Shown piece by piece: positions 55,868 to 64,000 of a stretch of DNA of 64,000 nucleotides. Source of the stretch: Corticium candelabrum (taxonomy: Eukaryota; Porifera; Homoscleromorpha; Homosclerophorida; Plakinidae); contig NC_085089.1 in NCBI RefSeq assembly GCF_963422355.1, positions 7,928,552-7,992,551 on the forward strand, read 5' to 3'. The translations under genes and the position numbers were made by a program. Position 1 is the first letter of the stretch. Every line of letters begins with the position of its first letter. The notes under the pieces are model-generated. The model saw only the letters and a list, made by a program, of their open reading frames with translations, made no database searches and had not been told where the DNA came from.

Positions 55868-57202
55868 AAAGTCATTCAACGGCTGCACTTTGCGTGCGCA
55901 AGTCACTTCTGCTGCTTGCGTCGTATCGAAATGAAAAGTTCTCGACCGTCGTCGTCGTTCTCCAAACTCCGTTTCGTCGTTTCTCACACCCGTCGACAAA
56001 CAGCAACCTGCAATATTACAGTACACGCTGCAAAACGCCCGCTGAGTCACTCACGCAGGTCACCACTTCCGAACTAAGTGACGTCATACGGGCTACCGTC
56101 ATTCATCACTCCCCTTATTCGAGCAGCCCACCCAATCAGCACCCTGCTCCAAACTCCACATTGCGAACCATTACGAGAGTACAATCTCGGAAATGCATAA
56201 GCGACGTGCAAGTTTGTAAACGTGCAGCCGTCGCCACGAAGCGATCTATCGCGACAGCGAAGAAAACAACGTTGCATTCCGGCACCACCCTAACCGCAAA
56301 CGTCCGCTCCACAAAGGCAGCGTTTGTTGTGCATCTGGACAGTTATTCGGCATTCCAACGCGACCTGGTCACCAAAATCCTACCACCGCCACTAGAAACA
56401 AGCCGCTCGATGCCTAAAACAGCAACCAGACTCTTTGTCCCAGGCGCCCGCCCCACCATAGCCTGATTCGAGGCCGCAGCCAAGTGTGAGGTAACGCAAC
56501 GCAGCTCTGAGCGCTCGCAAGGTACAAAAACGCGTCTTCGCTATATTTTCGATTTTTCCGCGAGTCGATTGGGTTCCAGTTTCTTTCATGACGGGCTTTT
56601 CTCGACGCCGCGTTGCGCTCTTGCAGCACGAGCAGAGGTGCAAGACTGCAGCTGCAACGTACAGCTTACCGTTGCGTCGTTTTCCTGTCGCTAAGATGCT
56701 GTGTTGCTTGCTCGCAGTTTCTCGAGCTGCAAATTTCGGTCGAGTCCCCTCTTGACTTGCTGACGACAGACCAGATTGAAACCGTGCAGCAATAAGAAAT
56801 TCTCCCCACCAGTAATTAAGTTTGTGATGTCACAATCGAATTGCTAGCGACGAGTCCCGTATGTGTGCGGCTTTCAGCAGGGTTACATGCAAGCGGGGAG
56901 ATATTCTGCTCACTCCGTTTCAACATGCATGCGTAAACGATCATACAAATATATCAGTGTGTCAACTATTTTGGTTAAATAAAGTTGCATATGAGAAATT
57001 GTAATAGATGTACATATTTCAAGCAAATAATCGATGAACCACCACTGGTCTAAACACCACACCACTGCAATATACAGACTGATCTGTCTCTCTTCTAACA
57101 TCTGTTAACTGTAGTTATACAATCGTCTGCAATATCAATAGATCTACCATTCTAGAGTATCCTGTCTCTCTTCTGGTCTAGTCTCCATAGAAATCTATTA
57201 TG
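55868..57202. other. 5' region of MIDEAS-like gene and intergenic
   Basis: GC-richer than its surroundings. Open frames exist on both strands (for example plus 55,894-56,466) but show no family resemblance. It likely holds the promoter and a 5' UTR or an unrecognised first exon of the MIDEAS-like gene. Confidence 0.45.
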
Positions 57203-57346
57203 TCATTGCTCCTGCAGTGATTTCAGCCTCTCTTGACCGAGCTGTTCAATGCAACCCCACACTCTCTCCCGCTCCTTCCGTTCCTTAACTTCTCTGCAAA
57301 TACAAACGTAGAAATATGACTGATGCCATACAAGCAGCATTGACAC

Positions 57347-57418
<72 letters not shown>

Positions 57419-60400
57419 AAGAGACACAACCCAAGTGAATGGAACATCAAGAAACAAACAAGCAAGCAAGCGTGAGTGCAAAAAAGCAACCTTTGACAAT
57501 CTGCTTTGTATGAGTTTGTAAGTTCATCAAACAGTTTTGAGTTCATCTGCATAAACGTTTTTAGAACATTGTATACCAAGGAGACTATACTTCTATAACA
57601 CAAAACCAATCACATTACAAGACGCTTTACAACCTTGTCGTTGTCTTCTTACTTGTTCCAATGATTCTTCGAAATTGTGTACAGAGCTTTAAACATGATT
57701 GGAAGAACAGTATCCAAATTGTCTTCAATCAGACTCATCACATACTCATTATTCCAAAAATACAATGCCCTTTCGGCTACCTGAAAAGAGTAGTACGATT
57801 TATACCACTGCAATACCATGTCTCATAAAACTACAATTACTTCATCAAACAACTCAAGTAGGGTAATCCGGGGCAACTCCGTGAATATCTAACCCTGTTC
57901 GAGCGTGAAGCGTCTTACCTCCGGTTTAGGGTTTGAATCTCTTCTACTATTAGTAAACTACTTGACGTAGGATTATGAGTTCCATAGCAAGTCAATTGCT
58001 ACTTGAATGAACATCCGGGACGGCGAAGCTACAGCAACAAAAACGCCTCCTACACCGCACAGCAACTTCCTAGGGTACAGCGAAAGATCTAATAGGTATG
58101 CCTTATTTGTCACTACCACGATAGATGCAGTAAAGAAACATACTCAAGCAAGCAATAGTTACAACCATTCGTAAGTCGTAAGTTGCCAGAACCAAACTCT
58201 GTCACGAAGTTGCCCCACCCACAAGATTAGCAGCGTCGACGAAAGTCCCAAATTATCTCAAGAACGATTAAGATTTCAGAAATGGTCACCCACATGCTGA
58301 TTGGCAGAAGGCTACTGCTCCATACGGTAGTAAGATCAAGCAACTACAACACTCCTACGTAGCAATATACGGGCATGTATCAAATCACTCACGGAGTTAC
58401 CCCGGTTACCCTATACTAATTTATTAAGAATACATAATCAAAGAGTCAAGCACCGCCGTAGTGAGTATAAAGCAAACAGCAATTAAACAGTTGAAAGTAC
58501 TCCAGTCTCAGCTCAACATCAATGGTAAGTTGGGGTGATGCTCAAAGTGGCAAAGCATAAGATGGTTTGTTCATAGACGTCTACAGGTTAATTAACAAAT
58601 ATACAAATGAAACTAATGTGGAACAGGTCTTCAAACGGATGCCATCACTTACATAAGAGATTCAGAAAGAGATATTAGAAAGAAATAAAAATGCTATATT
58701 AGTATCTCCGGTCACATTGCTGAGATGCAATGACATTTTCCAAAACCTAGCATGCCCAGCTACACTTCAGTTTGAGTCTGTATGGACTATGGGTTGTAAT
58801 ATAAAACATAACCTACCTGGAAGTGAGTGCTTGATACACATCTGGACAGTTGCTTGAAAACGGGTTCTCGAATATGGAGAAACTGATGAGGCTGTGTGAC
58901 ATCGAGTACCTCCTCCAGCTCACCCAAAAACATCACCTAATACATAACAACACACAAACATGTTCCTTTAGCAACAATATTGAATGAACAGTTCAGTTTC
59001 CTAATTACTAGTTTATTCACAAACAAAGTAATGAGTGCTATACAGTTTACTGCTTATCAACTAGCTTGACATGTGTGCGCAAACTACTGTTGGATGTGTG
59101 CAGGCCTAGCGTTTCCACATGTATCTCCCAAATGTACGTTTTACAACCTACAAAATATGGAACCATGATCCATCTGTGTAGCAAATGCTATAATTCTAAA
59201 TCCCATAAAGCCTTCACTACAACACTAAAAACAAAGGTAAGAGAAAGAATATGCACTTTCACTCATTCCTTCCACACATTGAAAACCAAATAATGTAACT
59301 GCCTGTGATCAAGCAATTCGTCGTAATAACTATGTCACCATGCAGATATGTCCAAATGTCACGATGTTGCCAAATTTGGCGACAAACAAAAGCAACGAAG
59401 TCATTGGTCCCCAACGTCAGATCCCTTCAAAATAAAATTCTGCAAAACTCACTGTGTTCTACTAGATGGTCACTTTGGTAATGCCTAGTCTTAACTGTTT
59501 ATGTCCGGTTACAGTGCTGCTATGTAACAAGATGTAACATCTAATTTAGGCTAATTATAACCCATGATGATGAATGCTCCACTCAAGAAATACAGCTGTA
59601 GCATCAGTTATAGCCGGAAGTTTACTTCATCACTAAGAAATGTTGTGATACAAATATCATGTAACCAGTATAAAGACACTAAACTACATATAGTAAGATT
59701 TTAAAATATCTTTACATCTGAGCTACTTTGGCATTGATGGGTCACTCTGTTGCCAATATTCAGTCATCATTCGGGCAACAAAAATTTACAGTTAGACACA
59801 CTTGACAGGGTATCATGCATACTTCACTGTTGCTTCTGTCAGTCTGCTTAACAATAAGCTTTATAACATCATGTTATCCAAAAGCTGTTCTACTGTCAGT
59901 GCTGTCAAACCATTTCAGACTTATGATTAACTAAGGTCTAAAACTGAATGTAGCAAACTGAAACAACAGTTCACTCAATTAGAGAACAGCTCTGGAACAG
60001 TCAGAGTGGTACTGACTGTTACGAGCTAGATTTAGGTGTAGTAACAATGAACTTCCTGTGAAAATGAAATCAGTATGAGTAGTATAAACAAAGCAACAGT
60101 CACTGCAAAGCACCAACAATCCCAGTAAGTGCAAACATGCAAATCACAAATAGCCCTAGGATAAGGGGGTGAAATTAAATAAGACACCACATAACCACAC
60201 AAATCTCTAAAGATCAATACACATACTGTAGACAAAACGGCAAAGTGAAAGAAAAATCCCAAAAAGAAAGTAAGAAAGTAAAGCAGCAGAATCATATCAA
60301 CACAAATTACTTTGAGACATTATGTCTCGCTTTGCAATGTTCTGCACACTAAAGCAAGCTTTAGTCCTAATTAAGTAGGTAGGTACACTGACTTACATTT

Positions 60401-63168
60401 CACCATAAACTCACTAACTGACAAAATATCTACCAACTTGACACAGTTCACCCATTCCATCAACATAACTGCACAGCTTACCTCTTTCATACTGTTCGTT
60501 TTTGGCCAGTACTTCAACAAACCGTTCACAACCTAGCAACACCAGATGGTTGGTAACATCACATCAAGTAAACACACGAGAGATCTTAAATAGTAACTCA
60601 CCGGTGTGGACAAGTTGCAGTCTTTCTCCAAGAACTGGACTATACAGTATGCAAGCTAACAAGACAAAACAGAAACACAATTAGTCAGCAGACATATCTT
60701 ATTAGTTCATCTAACTAAAGAGAACCTGTGGGTGGTATCTATGAAGAGCTCTCGGCTTATGCATGGGCATTAGTACTTTCATCAGAAACTGTTTATGTTC
60801 CATTTTGAGAGGTATGGCAAATCCATTGATAATGCTGTGAAGATAAGGCATATGTGTGAGTAAGAATCAAAACTTTGTTTAATAGATAATACCTTCCCAG
60901 TATTTCCAGTAGTTCACCAATGCCATTAAAATCTTCTGTCTCATATACATATCTACAAATTCCTCACCAGTCAGTCACTAGATTGTAGTATTATAATACA
61001 CACACACATACCTTAGAAAGAGGTGTCTAATTTGTTTTCGTATGTAAGGACGAAGCCCCAAGAACTTACCATATATCCGATGTAAGATTGTCTTTAGTAA
61101 GTCTCTTTCACGAGGATCCTCACTGTTGAACAGCTCCAACAACTGATAGCAAACAAATCAAAGGATTAAACATTTAGCACACAGATGTGCAAGAAACATC
61201 AATGAAATCTAGCCTATTCAGACACCTACCTCAAGGACAAATTTCTGATCAATGTGCTTCTTGGCAATGGCTGCCTGGAAGTCGCCTGACTCAAGAAATC
61301 GCAACAAAAACTCGTAAACCAGCTGAAAGAATTCCAAAAATCACATTCCTTCAGACTGTGACATCCCACAATGTAAAAGCATGCAGTACCTGTAAATGAG
61401 GCCAAGATTCTTCTAAAAGAGGCTCTTCTTCCTCTGCATCAAAGTCGGCTGGTCGTTCACCAGCTGGAAGTGGCCGAAAGATATTATGGGCAATCTATCA
61501 GACATCAAATTTGCTCATGATGCACTCCATACCCTAGCTTGTCCATCATTGTAGCAAACTTACCATATCTACAATCGGATGATACATTGCAGCAGTAAGA
61601 ACGTTACGTCCCTTCATAAGAAAGTCAAGAATTTCACTGAGACATGATCGTTTCACCTCCTTCTCCTTTAAGTTTGATAATGGATCATCGAAATTGAACA
61701 TCACACGACATTGCTCCAATTTCCGAAGAAATAAATGCTCTTGCTGGTCTGAAGGTGTGTCTACAAGAAGAGGTAGATAAGATTGACAAAGGACAACACT
61801 TTCTCTTCTGTGTTTGGCAGATTGACTTGGTTTGATTAGAGAAGACACACATGGAGGTGAATGACTATGTGTGGAAGGATAACATGGAGACGATTTGGAA
61901 GATACGAAACATGAAGCTCCATTTGAAGAAGTTCTAGATGGAGGAGGCCTCTTTGGAGGAGCCCTCCTCGAAGGAACTCTAGCTGGAGAACACTTAATTG
62001 AAGACGATATCCTCGGAGATTGCCTAGGTGGAGGAGCCTTGTCGAAACACCTTGCAGGCAGCATGTCTTGCTTGAGCTTATTGAACTGAAGTGATACAAT
62101 TTAAAATGTCGAGATGTGATGAAGGAGTGGGACTCAGTCGTTGCAAAGATAGGCTTAGCAACAAAGAACGCCAAATAGCAAACAGACAATTAACTGACTG
62201 TCAGATAGTCAACAGGCAGTTTTATACTAAGTTCTTGCTACACTACAATTCCACTTCCTTTCTTCATACTGCTTCCTTTCTCAAAGCCTAACCACCTCTT
62301 TCTCATACATCACATTACCTATCTGGGGGCGTCTACTTACGTATGGCATATGGTATGGCAGTCAAAGTAATACCTAGATGAAGTCTTAGAAAGTTGTGTG
62401 CCAACACTCATTAAAGACCAAGAAGCAAAACGAAGGGTTTCTTTTACGTAGTGACAACGCAATGGAGCTCTAGGCGATTTAGTAATCAGACGAAGTATGC
62501 AACCATTCAAGTACTCATCGAGATCACACAACCAAACATCAATCAAAACCCATCCCTAGTAGCTAGACAACGTCGACTACAACATTGCTATGCCTACAAT
62601 TACATATGTCGAGATGTCTCTACCTAGGTGTAGAGACTACGCCTAGTCAACGATGTAGCATCCGAAAACCTAGAGTAAAACGGCGCGGAGGATGAGGGTT
62701 CTACATACTGGTTCTTGTCACACTGTGTGTAATATTGTTGGCAGAAATTCGGCTACGGTCATACTGCTATTAATTAATAAACCAGAGAGCATTCCCAAAC
62801 GAGGCCACTACATATCATTGGCGCAAGACATATTATGTAAGAAATTTCCTTTGACATAGTTTTTGGTCTCCTGTACCGGATGTAGCAACATCCCTTACAC
62901 ATTGCCAGCCCACGCGCGATAAGACACAAACTTGTAGACAACATGCAAACTCGCGTACGGTCAGGAAACACACGGAAACAGCATTACAAGGGTCACACGG
63001 AAAAGCGCGTACACCTTTGAATTGTGGCAACGGCTCCAACTCGATGTGGTTTGCCGCACGAAAACGTGATGAACCACGGCTAGAGCGTCTGTTTCGTACA
63101 GCTCCAACTATTAGGCCGTCTCTCGCTCTCAAGTCTACCGATTCTCCAGGCAGATTGTGCAAGGGCAT
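57203..63168 (-). CDS. PPP2R5: PP2A B56 regulatory subunit, alpha/beta/epsilon subclass
   Basis: Second B56 paralogue. Exon 1 ends near 63,013 and starts at ATG 63,168 ([10 protein letters not shown]; then [17 protein letters not shown] as in vertebrate alpha/epsilon). Exon 2 is about 61,562-61,761 ([18 protein letters not shown]). Then about 61,390-61,497; 61,240-61,325; 61,015-61,147 ([20 protein letters not shown]); 60,892-60,957; 60,728-60,840 ([20 protein letters not shown]); 60,601-60,657; 60,482-60,534 ([14 protein letters not shown]); 58,820-58,937; 57,650-57,782 ([13 protein letters not shown]); 57,490-57,597; last 57,203-57,298 ending [12 protein letters not shown] (TGA). There is no RRKS tail, unlike the gamma/delta paralogue at 44,852. 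Exon 1 to exon 2 splices in phase (G then AC ACA CCT), which is why the longer frame starting near 62,064 was not used as the N-terminus. Confidence 0.93.
57345..57417. repeat. (CA)n microsatellite
   Basis: About 70 bp in the last B56 intron. Confidence 0.94.
57861..58411. mobile_element. TA-flanked MITE, 551 bp
   Basis: The left end reads GGGTAATCCGGGGCAACTCC; the right end reverse-complemented reads GGGTAACCGGGGTAACTCCG. The ends are about 24 bp of inverted repeat, and both are followed by GTGA. TA lies directly outside each end (57,859-57,860 and 58,412-58,413), as for Tc1/mariner-type insertion. No transposase frame. In a B56 intron. Confidence 0.72.
61775..62064. repeat. Degenerate Gly/Pro-coding low-complexity stretch
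   Basis: Imperfect tandem GGAGGAG/CTCCTC-rich units. The stretch is open on both strands (Ser/Pro/Arg-rich on minus, Gly/Leu/Glu-rich on plus). It lies in B56 intron 1, directly upstream of and in frame with exon 2. Confidence 0.5.
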
Positions 63169-63438
63169 CTTCTTCTACAGAAAAGGTTCACTTCAATTGG
63201 ATGACAACAGAAACAACTAAGAAGAGAATGCGGCACAAGGGGGCTTACGTCGGTATCCATTGACCTCGATAAACTTTACCGCTTTGAAACGTGAAAGGGA
63301 GATGGTAAAGAAAGAGAAGGGATTTGTTTGGCCACTACGACGGTTTCATTGTGTGTAAGCATTGGAGAGGCGATCTCCCGGATGACAAACCAAGTCTGTT
63401 CTGGATCGTGACACATCGAGACGGGCTGCTGCGCGAGC
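63169..63438. promoter_or_regulatory. Divergent promoter region, B56 alpha/epsilon and cupin-like gene
   Basis: 270 bp between two oppositely oriented start codons. No TATA box seen. Individual sites cannot be assigned by eye. Confidence 0.5.
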
Positions 63439-64000
63439 ATGCCGGCCAGAAAACGAAATGCCAAAGCAGTGGTGCAAATTGGACACCCAACCAGTCGAGC
63501 CGTTAGTCGAAGTGGGCGTGGAAAGGGAGGAAGATTGCGAGTTCGAGCTGATATTGCTTTTGTCGCTCTAGTAGGCAGCGCTTTCGTCGTTGCCTACGTC
63601 ATAGCAAGCAACCCTCTAGGCAATGGTGATGCCGTTGTACCTTATATTGTAGATGGACAAGTTAGTGTGAAGGAGTGGACACTTGACTTGCCATTTGCTG
63701 AGACAGTGGCTGCAGCAGGAGAGGCCGTCGTACTGAGACACACCGTTGTGGAAAAGTGGAGAGCACGAAACGTCTGGAAACCATCGTACCTGAGCCAGAA
63801 AATAAAACAACTTGATGGAATTTATGAAAATGATAATCGCTGGTTTGGACCTTATTATGACATCAGAAAACCTTTAGTTAATCTAACGAAACGTGTGAAC
63901 TCGTATTCCACCAACTTGTCTATGAGTGGAGTTGAATTGTTTAGGAGGATATTGTCTAATGAGAGTAAAGATTTTGTGTACTTTAGTGGTGAAATAGAGA
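63439..64000 (+). CDS. Type II membrane protein, probable cupin/JmjC-like domain, partial
   Basis: The frame is open from ATG 63,439 to the window edge (187 codons, no stop), so the 3' end is missing. A short basic cytosolic tail (MPARKRNAKA, then GRGKGGRLRVR) is followed by one TM helix (IAFVALVGSAFVVAYVIA, about res 38-56) and a lumenal domain. GEAVVLRHTVVEKWRARNVW, KPSYLSQKI, GVYEN-like GIYENDNRWFGPYYD and RKPL resemble the start of cupin-like/JmjC 2-oxoglutarate oxygenase domains. The iron-binding HxD..H motif would lie beyond the window, so catalytic competence cannot be judged. Membrane topology is inferred. Confidence 0.6.
   Translation, partial: MPARKRNAKAVVQIGHPTSRAVSRSGRGKGGRLRVRADIAFVALVGSAFVVAYVIASNPLGNGDAVVPYIVDGQVSVKEWTLDLPFAETVAAAGEAVVLRHTVVEKWRARNVWKPSYLSQKIKQLDGIYENDNRWFGPYYDIRKPLVNLTKRVNSYSTNLSMSGVELFRRILSNESKDFVYFSGEIE

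Noticed and set aside
54749-56050. Start of the MIDEAS-like protein at 56,050
   Set aside because: That codon is GTG, not ATG, and an acceptor-like TTGCAG sits just downstream; the first in-frame ATG is at 55,867.
61546-62064. 172-codon frame as the complete N-terminus of the second B56 gene
   Set aside because: A better N-terminus ([15 protein letters not shown]) lies at 63,013-63,168 and splices in phase to 61,761; the 62,064 start is kept only as a possible alternative.

Overview
This window is animal nuclear DNA. It is AT-rich, and every multi-exon gene I could test has GT/AG introns. The protein families are animal-type: a NIDO-AMOP-VWD mucin-like membrane protein, PP2A B56 subunits of both metazoan subclasses, an ELM2-SANT-zinc-finger deacetylase scaffold, UBR1/2, TOMM20, MEA1 and a C6orf120 homologue. 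Compact genes, short introns and a rhomboid that sits between iRhoms and active rhomboids would fit an early-branching animal such as a sponge. The species is an inference; nothing in the sequence names it.

Layout, left to right: 1-2,935 is intergenic and holds a decayed, internally deleted copy of a TTL-like gene. At 2,936-10,503 (minus) is a 22-exon secreted/transmembrane mucin-like gene, predicted at 1,575 aa. At 11,682-15,574 (minus) is a 5-exon tubulin-tyrosine-ligase-like gene with an N-terminal membrane anchor, predicted at 531 aa. At 16,301-32,823 (minus) is a UBR1/UBR2-type N-recognin E3 ligase spread over 16.5 kb. The 32.9-35.1 kb stretch holds two DNA transposon remnants: a KDZ-type transposase relic, and a 566-bp element with perfect 50-bp inverted repeats that carries a RecQ helicase fragment. 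Then come C6orf120 (UPF0669, plus strand, 35,153-35,683), an iRhom-like rhomboid with an apparently intact active site (minus, 35,811-40,736), TOMM20 (minus) and MEA1 (plus) head to head with 46 bp between start codons, a B56 gamma/delta-type PP2A subunit (minus), a TRERF1/MIDEAS/ZNF541-type MiDAC scaffold (minus), a B56 alpha/beta/epsilon-type PP2A subunit (minus), and the start of a type II membrane protein with a likely cupin/JmjC domain (plus, runs off the end).

The genes are housekeeping or cell-surface genes and do not form one pathway. There is no operon. Shared features are two divergent promoters (42.7 kb and 63.3 kb), two B56 paralogues flanking the MiDAC scaffold, and many introns filled with microsatellites (CA/TA), SINEs, LINE fragments and short inverted-repeat DNA elements.

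For the mucin, TTL-like, TOMM20 and MEA1 genes I worked out exon boundaries base by base and the reading phases close. For UBR, MIDEAS, the two B56 genes and the rhomboid, most exons are located but some boundaries are approximate and at least one rhomboid exon was not found.
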